DNA of 64,000 nucleotides, taken from Favolaschia claudopus (Eukaryota; Basidiomycota; Agaricomycetes; Agaricales; Mycenaceae). Of this stretch, positions 1 through 11,810 are shown piece after piece (the first letter of the stretch is position 1; every line of letters starts with the position of its first letter). The notes beneath the pieces were generated by a model that worked only from the letters and a program-made list of their open reading frames with translations, had not been told where the DNA came from and did not search any database. Where the stretch lies: contig JAWWNJ010000182.1 of the NCBI GenBank assembly GCA_037176885.1, forward strand, positions 310,001-374,000, given 5' to 3'. A program made the position numbers and the translations under genes.

Positions 1-193
1 AGCGCTAGCGAGCCCTGAGGCCTGAGTGTTGACTGAGGTGGATTCTGGAAGGAGAGAGCACGAAGCTGCACGAAGAGGCACGAAGGCAGCACAGCCACTT
101 CGCAACTCAACGTTGAACTTTGATTCTTCCACACAAAGTCTCTACGTCAAAACGCCGCCTTTGAGTGCCTGCTAGTAATTTTAGTCGGCTGAA

Positions 194-1532
194 ATGTCTC
201 TCGAAGCCCTTCACGCTAAAGTTGCAGACCTTGACGTTGAAATTGGACAGCAACGAGAACTGCTAAAAAAGCGAGAACGCGCAAAGAGTCAGGCCTCCAC
301 TGATGCCAGATTAACATGTTCGCGACCCAATAGCCCGGCTCCCTCTAGAACTCTCCTCCCACATCTTCCTCCAAACCCTCGATGTTGTCCCACAGCCTGG
401 CGCTGCTCATGGACCCACGCTACATCTCATCATCTGCCATAGCTGGACGGAAATCGCTTTAGCTGAGGCTGCGTTATGGGCTAAAATCCACATCACCTTC
501 GGTCGCACTCGAAATTTGAAGGAAATCCTGTCAATCTGGCTCGAGCGCGCTCGTAATAAACCTCTGGGCGTATGGCTTTACGGATTACTCGACCTTGACC
601 TTGTCGCGATTGTTTAGAGGCATGCGCAGCAGTTGAAGCACCTCCATTTGATGACGGAGGGCTCGTATGACGACAGTGACAATGGAGTGCAATTGTGGAA
701 TCCAGGTAGTGCACCGTGTCCACTTCCATGCCTCGAAACTCTCACCATCCACGGCTCCCTCCATGAACGCCGTTGCACCAAAAATTTTGGGCCGCATATA
801 TTGGAACTTCTTCGTCTGTCTCCGAATCTCAGCAAGTGTTATTTTGAGCGTTGCGCTACCCGACTCTTTCAGCACTCACCAATCCCTCGTCCATCGTGGC
901 CTTCGTGAGCTCAGCATAGACGACGCTGGGAATCTTCCGCTTGATTGTTGTGCCCCATTCTTCGCCTCGCTTTCTCTCCCGTCGCTCGAATTTCTCTCCT
1001 GCCCTCTATCCAGATACCATATGAGGCGACAGTATCGTTTTTACAGCGTTCTACACCTCCCCTCCGAAAACTGAATATGGGAGAAGCAAGAGTCTTGCTG
1101 CAGTGTCCTACACTATTCACTGCCCTTGAGCGGCTGGAACTGTATTCAACCTGGCATTCAGCAGAAAAGTTCCTCATAGCCATGGATCAGTCCCTATCCA
1201 TGCTCCCCAACCTCGCCGTTTGGAAAATGCACTTCAGTCACTATTCGGCTCGTCAATTCTTCTGTGGTTGTTGGGAGACGCTGTCCAATGTGCTGGTTGT
1301 TCGTCGCACCCAGATACGAGTTTTGGATATCCAAACACCCAAGATACCCGCGGTGGAAATGAACCATGCTCCAGACGCAGTCAGCACGATATTGCATGCA
1401 CTGGTTTCGGACGGAATGCAGAGAAACATTGACAATTTCAATCGGTCGTACGTAGGTTTTCTTCCTTCTGCATTCTTAGCTGAATGTCTCCTCCCAAGCG
1501 TCACATCATATTCTTCCCTTGAAATTCGATGA
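194..1532 (+). pseudogene. Decayed F-box/LRR-like gene
   Basis: This is a broken member of the family that is intact at 28016-29266 and 29558-30910 on the minus strand. The start at 194 opens with the same coiled-coil N-terminus (MSLEALHAKVADLDVEIGQQ). The F-box-like part (DPIARLPLELSSHIF) begins at 324 in another frame, so at least one and probably two frameshifts lie between about 280 and 324. That frame then runs about 95 codons to an in-frame TAG at 615-617, where the paralogues have Trp in a W-x-H motif. Homology resumes directly after it (RHAQQLKHLHL). A third part with a family-like motif (FLQRSTPPLRKLNMGEA) is open from 945 to 1532 in yet another frame. I see no intron set that rescues all the breaks. 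Family membership comes from comparison inside the window; loss of function is inferred. Confidence 0.75.
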
Positions 1533-1835
1533 CTGCTTCGAATTACTGTTTGATCAATTTTCGCATTGCACTTCTAAGTACGCCATCTAAAAGTCAGGAT
1601 GATCTTGAATTTCACCGATCACGTCTTCTATACATGCGTTACGTTGTCCACTGCAGTTCTCCTGTAAGCTGAGTGCCCACTGCTAGGATTTTCGTGTGTG
1701 GGCGAGAAATATTTATTCATTTACTCCGATCAGGATCAGTGGCACTGCTATTAGGTTTGATCCGGGGAGCGCTTGGACATCAATGTCATCAACGTATCTT
1801 CGTATCTCTTGACCAGTTCGTCGACGCGTTAAGGC
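1533..1835. other. Intergenic, nothing recognised
   Basis: These 303 bases hold no credible coding exon or repeat. They presumably contain the promoter of the next gene, but no clear element was seen. Confidence 0.5.
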
Positions 1836-3413
1836 ATGGCGGAGCCAGCGACCCTCCTCTCCCTTCCCAACGAGCTCCTCATCATAATATTCGAAAATCC
1901 CAAATTCCCCGTCGACCACCTCGCCACTCTTTCTCTTCTATGCCGCCGCCTCCACTTCCTCGCGCTCCCCATCTATTTCGCCCGCAACGGCATGCCCTCG
2001 CCCACAAAGTCCGCGCACATCCACCTATCCAAAGACGGCCACGACATGCTCGCTGCGCTGAACATGGCGCTCTTCATCACTTCTATGGAGGACATCAGTT
2101 GTATATTCCCGCATCCGAGCTGCACCTCCGTTCTCCCCCTCATTCCGCATTTAAATCGCTTCCGCCGCTTTGTGGCAAAGTTTCCGTCGGTTGGGAGGAT
2201 TACGCTGCAGCTGGACGCGCGGAATAGTATGTGCAATTCGACGGGCGACGACGCGGCCTTGCGCGCATGGTCGTCCTGTTTTGGCGGGCTGCTGAATTGC
2301 CTGGTCGAGAGGCGGTGCTCGGAATTGACAGTCCGATACGGAGGATATCTGACAAGGTCGTACGAGCTAACGGTACCGCCGGGCCTTGCCAAGTTTCGAG
2401 TGCGGAATGTGCTCAGGGCGATGCGGGCTCTGTTGTTTCGATCGCATTCCGGGAAAGAACTCGATCAAACCTTTTGCCGGTCAGCGGAGCAAGGGAAACA
2501 GCGCCGTGCTCTCCCCACAATTTCCTCGAAGGCGGCGCGTTCAAGTACGCTGAGGTCACTTCGCATTCAATCTGCGGTCCTTGTGATGCCGCCATCTCTG
2601 AATTGGACTCTATCCGCCCTGCGCTCATGTCCGATAACATCCCTCACTCTGTTCCAAATTTCTTTGGAGCTAGAGATATGGGCTGCCGCCTTGATGCTCA
2701 TCGCTTCCGCCGCTCCCAACCTCACCGACCTCTCGTTATCAGAATTGGACGCGATCGCCGCCGTGGACATTCTCAAATTCTGCTCACGTCTACCGCGCCT
2801 CACGAACCTCGAAATAGGACATAACCTCGAAGCAGCGGGAACGCCCACCCAATGCAGAGGGGGCAAAGGCAGCTGGCCTGAATTTCGTCATCTCGTGAGC
2901 CTGCGCGCACCCGCCGACTTTGTCCGCCACTTCATGCTACCGCGCACATCTCTGCGGAAGCTCACTTCATTGTGTATCTTATTCTATGGGAAAACACAGA
3001 TGAGCGACATAAGCGTGAAGTTGCTCGGTGTTGGTCAGTTGATGGCGGAGCGGCGTTTGTCGCCAAACCTCACTTTGTCTCTCTCGCTGTATTCCGAGAC
3101 GATGGTTTCCGACTTTGACGCAGTTGAGGAGTTGTCTGATTATGTCAAACAATACATCGTTTGTGTTGGTAGCCTAACGCTTGAAGTGGCCCCGTTCAGC
3201 CCTGTGGATCTTGCACGTTGGATCCGTTTGTTTCCTTCTGTTCAGCAGGTATGCTTGAACTTTCGAACCAAACCGCCCGATGTACGCTCTTATACAAAAA
3301 GATTGCTTCAAGTGGTGAACAAGGATAGAGGGTATCTGCAAACGATTGTTGTAGATGGGAAGACGCATGTTCTCGACTCGGAATCTACAGTGCAAATTAT
3401 ACGGAAAAACTAG
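1836..3413 (+). CDS. F-box-like domain protein (525 aa, intronless)
   Basis: A single open frame of 525 codons starts at an ATG followed at once by an F-box-like segment (residues about 5-45: LLSLPNELLIIIFENPKF, then LATLSLLCRRLHFLALP). This is the usual helix pattern of fungal F-box proteins, where the segment binds Skp1 in an SCF ubiquitin ligase. The rest has scattered leucine-rich stretches that would form an irregular LRR-like substrate-binding part (for example SLTLFQISLELEIW and LTDLSLSELDAI). There is no signal peptide or membrane segment. It is a different subfamily from the coiled-coil F-box-like genes elsewhere in this window, because it lacks their N-terminal coiled coil. The substrate cannot be predicted. 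Confidence 0.8.
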   Translation: MAEPATLLSLPNELLIIIFENPKFPVDHLATLSLLCRRLHFLALPIYFARNGMPSPTKSAHIHLSKDGHDMLAALNMALFITSMEDISCIFPHPSCTSVLPLIPHLNRFRRFVAKFPSVGRITLQLDARNSMCNSTGDDAALRAWSSCFGGLLNCLVERRCSELTVRYGGYLTRSYELTVPPGLAKFRVRNVLRAMRALLFRSHSGKELDQTFCRSAEQGKQRRALPTISSKAARSSTLRSLRIQSAVLVMPPSLNWTLSALRSCPITSLTLFQISLELEIWAAALMLIASAAPNLTDLSLSELDAIAAVDILKFCSRLPRLTNLEIGHNLEAAGTPTQCRGGKGSWPEFRHLVSLRAPADFVRHFMLPRTSLRKLTSLCILFYGKTQMSDISVKLLGVGQLMAERRLSPNLTLSLSLYSETMVSDFDAVEELSDYVKQYIVCVGSLTLEVAPFSPVDLARWIRLFPSVQQVCLNFRTKPPDVRSYTKRLLQVVNKDRGYLQTIVVDGKTHVLDSESTVQIIRKN

Positions 3414-3642
3414 GTATTATTTTAGTTGTATTGTATCACCACATTATCGAAGGGCTTGTACTTCACATTTGTATCTTTACGAGCGCATACTACTATCTAT
3501 ACCCCCATTATCGGATGTTGGACTGCAAGGACACGATTTGGGATAAATCCAAATGGAATTCCCATATGCAAATGCGTTAATAATACTGTTACACCCGCAA
3601 ATGCCCAGACGCCATCCAAACGAATCCAAGTGCTAAAGAACT

Positions 3643-5850
3643 CTAGTGCTCGCACATATTGAACGACTGAACATAATCCCGATCATGCTCTTTCACTGAC
3701 GCCGTCCGTTCCTTCATCAACTCCAACCGATACGCTTGCGCCTCTTTCAGCGTCATAATCGTCGGTGGGAAATTCTCCTTGATCAAGTCCCGCAGCTCTT
3801 GGGGAAGGACACCAAGCAACGACTGGGGGTCCATACACGCTTCTTGAAATGCGTCTGCGGTCCAGCCATCTTGTTGCGGCGGTACGTGCGTCGCAGAGAC
3901 AATAGGGTCTTTGGCCGGGTCGACTAGGAAGATGGCTAGGATTTTGCGGTGCCCCGGCTTTTCCGTGTCGGCGAGTTCGAATGGCGAAACACAATGCTGG
4001 AAGAGGTTGGGCCAGGAAAGTGCAAGTCCTTCTTTGGTGACCTGTCGCGAGGTCAGTTTTCTCGGGAAGTAGTGCATGAAAGGTTACACATACAACAGAG
4101 CCAAGGTCCTGCACGAGGTCAGAGCCCCTTGCAGAAATGACAAGTAAGAATCTGTGGTCGAACGCAAGGGGATGCTCACTTTTCCATGTCGTACAAGGCG
4201 TTCATACATAGACCTGAACGACATCAATGATTCAATGATAAGAGAAGCGTAAGAATTACAACGTGCTCACCATCCTCTTGTCCGTGGTACACCGGCTCTC
4301 CAACGGCGACTCGGAACGATAGCTCGGACTCGGTAATGTTCTCCTCATCGTAGTACTAAAAGGGAGTGTTAGTCGACAGAAACACCGGAGGCAAGGGGTA
4401 CGTGCATAGATTCCAGACGCAACGATCTGCTCGTTGGCCATGCCTATCCAGCGTCGAAATGATGACACATGCAAAGTTTGGACAGCTCACCCTCAACATG
4501 CCAGCTGCCGCCCTCGTAGTTGGGCCGACTCGGTGTGAGATGAATGTTGGCCAGCTTGATGATACATTGAATAGTCCTTCCGCGCAACGAGACAGGCTTG
4601 AAATTGGCCTCGAGTTGGCGTGTATATTCTTGTGCTTCTGGATAAGTTTTGGGACAGCTCGCATAGAATTTTTCGTAAAACTCCTCGTCATCCTCGTCGC
4701 TTGGGGGTTCGTCATCTGGTTCAGGTTTTTCATCGTCACCCCAGATACAATCTATGGGCTGCTGCAACCGCTTGGTGTCGGAGAAAGGTTCGCGGCCTTG
4801 CTCTCGATCGGAGTCACCCAGTACACGCTCGAAAAGCGGGATGAACCCGCCAAGGACCTCTTCAATCACCGCATACGCCGACCGGTGTAAGTATGGGTCA
4901 AGGTTGTTGATATAGGGGGAGACGAGCTTGACTGAGCCCTCGTCGTTCACTGTGAAGTCGGAAGGAAGCCAACAGAACTTGTCGGACGTATAGGTCGGCG
5001 AATATGACACGGGTGATGGTACTGGGACGAAGTTTTCTGCGACACGATGCTTTCCCGGAAGGTAAGCGTGAGTTCGGTCATACACGATGCAGTACAAGGA
5101 CGGATGGACGAGGTCGAGCACTTGGTTGTTGGATCCAGGATGCCAGTCTTTCTTGTCCTCGGGGACATCTTCGAGCACCTTGACAGCGGTCTTGAGACGT
5201 TCGCGAAGGTCTGTGGTGAAGACCTTGTCGGTGTACCAAATCCCATTGAAGCAGGCGCGCTAAAAGTGGTTAGATTGTGAAAAAAACTGATTGTGGATGC
5301 ACGATACCTCAATCCCCCTCTCAGAGTCAGCAATGTTTGCATATCCCTCGAGCTCCGCGAGAACATAGTCAACCTGTGTACATTAAATTTAATTCACATC
5401 TGTGATTCTTGATACCGTTTGGACACTCACCATCTTCTCCGTAAGAGCCTGTTCTTCTCCCTCTTGCTGCTCCAATGCCTCTTTTCGCCATTTACTGCGA
5501 ATCTCGGGGTCAGAAGCTTTGCGTTGCCAGTCTGGTTTGCTGCGAAGAGTCCAGGATAATTCGCATATAGTCAGTTCAAAAACCTAGGCAAAACGATTAG
5601 CATAGATTTGTTGAGAAGCTGAACTTCGCACAGTTAGAGGTTGAGGCCCCCAATCCTCCGAATCGTATCTGCCCCAGCCATACCTCTTGAATGGATTTGG
5701 CAGGACCCAAGTCGGTTTTCCCTCAGTCGCGAGGGCCTGTGTCCAGTGCTTCCTGAGCTGCTCAGTGTCGTCGTCCTCCCCCTCCCCCTCCTCTGCATCG
5801 ACCAGATTGTCGTCCGCTGGAGCTAAAGCGCAGTGTTCCGTATTTGACAT
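3643..5850 (-). CDS. DUF4246 family protein, copy 1
   Basis: Multi-exon gene read from ATG at 5850 to TAG at 3643-3645. The N-terminus is acidic (AEEGEGEDDDTEQL). The conserved DUF4246 core follows: a segment with HPSLYCIVYDRTHAYLPG, then IQCIIKLANIHLTP, then GGSWHVEG, whose last Gly codon is split by an intron near 4480, continuing MANEQIVASGIYYYDEENI. The C-terminal core has FQHCVSPFELADTEKPGHRK and ILAIFLVDP. The family has no established biochemical role. The WHVEG...H...GHRK spacing resembles the His-x-Asp/Glu...His...Arg pattern of Fe(II)/2-oxoglutarate oxygenases, but that is only my inference. A close paralogue lies at 15510-17640. I saw no break in the coding exons. Confidence 0.8.
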
Positions 5851-6931
5851 ATGTGGTTGAAGTGAACCCGAAGAATGCCCGACTAGAAATCTGCAGGAAG
5901 TGTTGATCAGGGGATTAGCCGCCCCGATCTGCTACTAGTGCTAGCTGGAGATGGTACTGAGCATCTCGTTCTCGGAGCCGGGTAATTATAAAGAACTGCA
6001 GATGAGAAATTGGAGTTGAACGGTGACCTGAACTAAGCTCCGAACAAAGAGTGAGTTGCGAGCAAAACCGCAAAAGGCAAGATCGGCTTCTCACGTTTCA
6101 ACGACCACCACTCAGTTAGTCAAGTTCGAGTTCACTTGGGCCCCGTACACACCATCGGCGATGCTCACACAAGTAGGATCTACAACACTTTTGAAGCAGG
6201 ACTGTCGACCGCTCGCTCAACGAACATTATGATTCAGTTCAGTTCTCTCTACAGCCGTTTGCATAATTTCGTGAAAACGTGAATACTGATGTTGGAGCGC
6301 GGCAAGCTGCCGAGAGACGAGATTAAGAGCGGGATGGTCAGAAAAGACGCAGAGCGGCAAGAAAACGTCTAGCATATGAAAGTGGCTTGGATAATGGATC
6401 TCAGAGCATCGCTGCGAAAAAATTCACATTTTCACGAAATTATGCAAACGGCTGTAATATACAGCTGCGAACGATTCGAATACTATGCTGAATTCCTCTC
6501 GCCGTCGTCCGAGCCAGTGTTTTGCCTGTGCTCTTTGACCGAGTCTCCATTTGTTGCTAGTGTCAAAATCGCATTACAGTCTTCAGCAGCTGCTTCGGTG
6601 AGACCTCCAGTCAACGCTAATCTCCCCAAGAGACGAAATTCAGCAAGTGAGCCAACCTACATTTCCCTCGTCACTTCCCAACAAAGCATAGTTGAATACC
6701 CACTGCCCTCGCGCTTCCGCAGCTAGCGTGTCCCGCACTTTGCGCATACCCTTGCCAGGGTCAGAATATGTAGATGACTTGGATCATGCACAAGTTGCCA
6801 TCCGAACAACCAAGGACGCTGTCCACACCGGGAAAGTGCACAACCGAGGATATCCAGTGGGAGGGAGTTCGGTAGCTTCAGCTGGATGTAGCTTCGCATC
6901 GCCTGTTCTCGTTGAGGTTAAAACGAAAAAT
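5851..6931. other. Intergenic 1.1 kb with an inverted repeat
   Basis: No supportable gene lies here. Short open frames around 6376-6937 have no family features. The only clear structure is the 34-bp inverted repeat at 6251-6455, annotated separately. Confidence 0.5.
6251..6455. repeat. 34-bp inverted repeat pair (possible MITE or hairpin)
   Basis: The arm at 6251-6284 begins ACAGCCGTTTGCATAATTTC. Its reverse complement is at 6422-6455 with one mismatch (G/A) in 34 positions, and the spacer is 137 bp. The bases outside the arms (CTCTCT and AATATA) give no obvious target-site duplication, so a transposon origin is possible but unproven. Confidence 0.7.
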
Positions 6932-8346
6932 CTATGAAACCTCTTTTTCGCTCATCAACTTTTCATGCGTGGCCGTCTCGTGCGGCCATCCCGCATCGGT
7001 CCGCAACAAAGAATGGTAGCTGAGCATGCAGTATAACTTGTATGCCTGTTTAGCGTCAAGCTCCAGGGACGCTTGCTCAATGAACTTGCGCAAAAAAGCG
7101 GTCGGGATCAACGCCCTGCACCGATAGCTGGACGGGGCCGCACCGTCGGCGTCCACGAAAACCAAGTGGGATCCGACCATCGTAGACAATAAGCCGTAAT
7201 CCGATCGGAAGAAGACCTGATGAGATTCTGGCTGGGCCAAAGATCGCGCGGCTGCTTCAGCAAGGGCGGAAAATTTGGACACTCGCTCCGGGTCCCGTGA
7301 TATTTGGAGGACAGTCCGAGGAGACGGACCCCATTTTCCGACAAGGCTGAGCGTCTGGCTGACATCCAGTTGAAGCGCCTTGCTAAAGCAGAAGTCACCA
7401 CTTGAGCATCGCAAAAGAGATTGAGACTGACATGACCACGCCGACTTCCATGACAGTGGGCAGTGGAAGGAACATCACATCGCCTCCGCCTCCCAACTGT
7501 TTAACGAGTTCTTTCCACCTGGAAGGCTCTGGGGCCGAGGTAATGACTACCAATGGCGGAACGGTAGAAATTGCCACACATGGGGATGTGGAATGCTGAT
7601 TACTGTCGGATAGGGCCCAGCAGCGGACGAGTCGATCCTGTAGAGCGTCATCATCGAACTCCAGGGCGTTGTAGACGGAGACACCGCAGTCATCGAAGAT
7701 CATGAAAGCCTGTTGATGCAATTGGACGGCGGTAGGGAGGCGATGGTCCAGACGATGTAGAAGGAGATATATGAGGAAAGTGGTTTTGCCTGTCGCGACA
7801 AAGGATATTAGCGCACGAAAAGCATTGCAGGTCGGTCTAGAACCTATTCCAGGCTGACCGGTCAGCACTACGAGATGCCTTCTTTCTTGACTAGCTCTCT
7901 CCGTCAGCATGTCCAGAATGGTCCTGTATTGTGCTCGCAACACGAGGAGATCTTCGATGTCGGTGTTCAGCGTCAATGCCTTTGCAACGGCCCTAATGCC
8001 CTCCAAACAGAGGTAGTCCTCTACCGCCGGTCCCATGTTTACCCCAAACAGTTCGTCCTCACTACTTAGACCACCAATTTCAGACTTGCGTATCAAGCCC
8101 TTGCGGACTGGCCAAGGTTTACCCCACGCTTTCTTGTAAAAGTCTCGAAGCCGCAGACTAGGTAGGGGGCGTTGCGGAAAGCGAGGGAGAAAAAGGTAGC
8201 GATACGCTGCGACGGTTATGCAAAGAACCAAGACCAGACTAACGAAAGTGGCAGCTGCGCACGATGGCTCTGAGTCGACTCGCTACAAGTCGCTACCCTA
8301 GCTCGAATGAACACTCACGATGGGAGATCAGCCTGATATTCAACAT
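6932..8346 (-). CDS. Membrane-anchored P-loop NTPase-like protein
   Basis: The inferred start is ATG at 8344-8346. A 49-nt intron (GTGAGT...CTCAG) joins the first ten codons to a hydrophobic stretch (TFVSLVLVLCITVAAY), giving an N-terminal membrane anchor within about residues 15-35. The core has a Walker A motif GQPGIGKTTF whose glycine codon is split by a 54-nt intron at 7790-7843. A Walker B-like AFMIFDD follows. A third intron near 7380-7430 joins to the C-terminal part (KALQLDVSQTLSLVGKWG, then GPSPRTVLQI), ending at 6932. The overall pattern resembles basidiomycete NTPases related to Crinkler/RHS-type proteins; that link is from memory of motif style. Substrate and role are unknown, and the C-terminus may be shorter than usual. 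Confidence 0.65.
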
Positions 8347-9180
8347 TGAGTGCTGCAACGAACAAAGAAAGATCTGAGATGACCTACTCAGGATGCATGC
8401 CCTCTCTTACCGCTCAGTCAATCAATACTAAAGCCACGCAAGGGAAACCAGTGATCCGCTCGTGCGATCAGGTAGTTGTGAAAATATTTTTACGTCTCAG
8501 AGGAAGGAAGGGAAAGAGAGAGGGAATGCTGAGGGGTGGAGGAATAGGGAGGCATAGAGTCGATGTGGATTCCGAGTTATGATTTTTGCGGGTGGAATTG
8601 TGGACCGATTTGCTGAGCCGTGCAGACGCCCAAGGATCTGCGTTAGGCTAGGAATCGGATGGGGAACGAAACGGGACCCAATTCCAGTACGCAAATGCTA
8701 CGAGGGCCTTGAGAGAGGAGGGACGCCCGAAGCAACCAAGCGCGAGAGAACAGGTATGAGTGGGTGGGGCACGAAAATATGGCGGTAAAACGCGAGGAGT
8801 CGGCGCTAGTACAACGCTAGTACAGTACACGACGAGAGTGTTGACCACTGTTCCATAGAGCAGAAATGATCACGTAAACGTGGGAAAGTGGACTTGAAGC
8901 AAGAAAATAGCCTGAGAGAGCAATGAGAGAGTACAGTAGTCTCCCCAGTCAGACCATATATCCCGAGGCTATTTTCTTGAGAAATTTGGACGGGAAGAAA
9001 ATAGCCTTATCCTGAGAGCGACAAAACTATTTACTTCCACTACCGCATCTCGCAAGCTCCCATAGCCCAGATCACAATTAGATAATAGACAGGCGAAACC
9101 AGATTACATTCAAGGAGACGCAACACAGAAAGAGAAAGGAAGAAAATACAACAATCATCTCCCTAGTACATACCTACCAT
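8347..9180. other. Intergenic 0.8 kb with short repeats
   Basis: No credible gene. A 14-bp motif CAAGAAAATAGCCT at 8900-8913 recurs as a perfect inverted copy at 8966-8979 and again as a near-identical direct copy around 8996-9009. This could form a hairpin or be a transposon scrap. A palindrome CACGTAAACGTG lies near 8872. Confidence 0.5.
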
Positions 9181-11083
9181 CTACCGCTCCGAAGGTCCTG
9201 GGCCCTCCATATAGAAAACTCGTAGACCTTCCTTTCTTCTAAACGTCTGACTACGAAAATCTGCATCGGGATGCATTCCCGGCTCAATGCGACCTCTTCT
9301 ATTCTCTTCCGGTTCTCCGATATCCTCAAACCAATCCAGTTTCTGGAGATTTTCCTCACTACGCCCCCACCAGGATGAACGGCGCTCAGGCGTTACTTCG
9401 CGTGGCGGGCCGTAGGGATGCATTATCTGGTAAATCTCATCGTAGGTCAATTCGGCTTCAGATTCAGAGGCAGCTCGAGTGTCGTCTTCGATGGGTGCGG
9501 GGTGGGAAGAGGGGCCAGCGACGGGTGAGTGGGAGGTAGAGGATCGATAGTGAACTAGGAAGGGGGCTGCGAGTGACTGCGTAGATGGTCCGGCAACTGC
9601 ATCGACGGAGGTGCGGCGGGGAGATACGTCTCTCGACGCTTGCGACTTCGATGCATGGCTAGTGACGCGGCTCTTCTTTGACGCAGCAGGCGTTTCCTCG
9701 ATATCGTCTGCAGCCCGGCCACGCTTGCGAGAAGTAAGATCAGGGGCCGGCTCAGCAAAGGGGGCAGCCTGCTCCGGGTCGGTAGAGGATGAAGCTGCGC
9801 CGGCCTTTGCAGCGAGACAGGGCGAACGAGGACGCGTTGCTGGGGGCGCGGGAACAGCAGAGGGAGAGGAGGAAGAAGGAGCTGCTGCCTTCCATACTCT
9901 GGTCTGTATTGATGGCTGATTCACCTCAGACTGCTGATCATGATCATCTACTGCCTTCGCCTTGCCCTTGCCCTTGACCATTCTGTTCTCCACGACGAGA
10001 GTCTCCTCCAGTTCCGACTCCTCGTCGTCCACCGCCTCTCCCTTGCCCTTTCCCTTGCTGTCGGAAGCGAAATTCTCTTCCCCCTCTCCCTCCACCTCCG
10101 CCTCGCCGTCTTCCCCTTCAGCCGCCGCCGCCACCGTCTCTGTTCCCGCGGGCTCGACTGGTCTGGGCGGCGGCCCGCCGAGTTCAGCGATGCCTTGTAG
10201 TGTGTATTGCGGACTGAGCTCAGGGATTAAAGCTGCGTTATATGGGTTACCATTGACAGGATCCGGCGTAGATCGGGGCTCGCATTCGAAGGGGGCAAGT
10301 TCCACCTGGAGTGCCTTCTTCGTCTTGGTCGACATCATCGTTCTTTTGGATTCGAGCGACACCTTGGATGGAACGAAGACTTTGGGAGCAGCAGGCTCCG
10401 AGTCCTCAGGTGCCGGATCGTTGGGTGGTGGCACCACCACCTCATCGGGTATGAACTCGATAGTGTATTGGACGTGGGGGGTTGCAGACAGAGAGTTCTG
10501 AATGAGTTGGAAGTTGGCCTTGGGCTTCATATAGACGTTGCCACCGATGGCTACCTCGATGGGAATGGTGCCCTCCAGTGACTCGCCGTCGACCGTGACT
10601 GCGAGTGGCTCGGGAACGTCCGCCCCGGGATTAACGAACTCGATGAAGCTGAGGGAACTAGAATCGGAGTGGGACAGTGAGCATTCATGGAAGGAAATGC
10701 GAGGGAGATTACTCACGGCTTCCAGGTCAGAAGTGCTTCAAGTAGATCTACCCTGTTGTGGTGGTGAATGAGGGTGGGTGGCAAGGAAAGGCTGGATGCA
10801 CGTACGAGGATTCGTATATTGACAGCTTGGTCAACTGCCGGGGCAGATTCTTCACGACGTGCTCGAAAAACGCCTCAACATCAGGGTCAGAGTCGAGATG
10901 GTACCTCGAGCGGTCAATGTTCATGTAGTCTTCCACTCTATAACAAAAGGCGAATAGCAACTGCTCGATTTGGTCCATGAGCTCCTCTGGAGAACGCGGA
11001 TGAGGTGGAAGAAGATTTTCGGCCGGAAGCTCGAACTTGTGGTACGAGTTGAAAGATGGGAGGGTTTCGAGCTGTGGTGGCAT
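9181..11083 (-). CDS. Acidic, disordered, probably nuclear protein (593 aa)
   Basis: Three exons fit exactly in frame: 10806-11083, 10717-10752 and 9181-10648, total 594 codons with the stop. The N-terminal 90 residues are mostly helical (FELPAENLLPPHPRSPEELM onward). Residues about 105-175 look like a compact domain (FIEFVNPGADVPEPLAVTVD, then VQYTIEFIPDEVVVPPPND). The rest is low complexity: acidic runs, repeated KGKGKG/KGKAK patches, Ser/Pro/Ala-rich linkers and a basic cluster (SRKRGRAADD...KKSR) that could be a nuclear localisation signal. The C-terminus ends with Arg/Trp-rich segments (RRSSWWGRSEENLQKLDWF). I do not recognise the family. A nuclear or chromatin-associated role is inferred from composition only. 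It is divergent from ATG22, which starts 727 bp away. Confidence 0.7.
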
Positions 11084-11810
11084 TATGTTGTGGTAGGAGG
11101 AGGACCAATGTTGTCGGGTATATATTCGTTGTTCAACGCTTTGGCCCGTCAAGACACCAGCGACCATTGTCCATTGTTCCGGATCGGGAAGTGCTTTGTG
11201 GTAGCCGAGATCTCCAAGCGTTAAAGACTAGATTATCTGGCAATCGTGAAAAACCTCTTTTCACCAGACTCAAAGCTTGAAATACGCTAAGCCAGAGCCG
11301 GGTTGGAGAGTGCAAATTGTTCCGAGGTATGGACTTGGAATTTTCAAGGCGCAATTTGACAGTTCGCTTTGACCAGGCTCTAACATATACAAAGTCTGGG
11401 GTTTCCCGACATGCTTGCGGCAGCTAGTCTCCGTCCACCTAGCTCGACATTGAGTCCTTTTGACCTGTGACTTCAAGCTCAACTCACCCTTCAAGGTTTT
11501 GAGACGTTGAACCGGTGCGATGGAAGAACTTGCAGTGGGCGCGTCTCGAGGCGCTATACAAGTACCAGACCGACTACATAGGGACTTGAATTGTTTGATT
11601 CATAGGGTCGTTTTCAGGGCAAAATGTGCCTCGACTGCACGTTCGAGGAGATAGAAAGTGAGAGAGAGGGTTTTTCGATGTTGGGGGATCAAGCCGGCCG
11701 TGATCAGCGCTAGGCCGCCGGCCGTCCCTTGCAGCTACTTCCACCACATTCATTGTCAATGCAAGGCTCGACTCCAACATAACCCTCTTACCACGGTATA
11801 CTCCGGAAAT
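11084..11810. promoter_or_regulatory. Shared divergent promoter region
   Basis: These 727 bases separate the starts of the minus-strand disordered-protein gene and the plus-strand ATG22, so they must hold both promoters. I found no gene and no element I can name. Confidence 0.4.
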
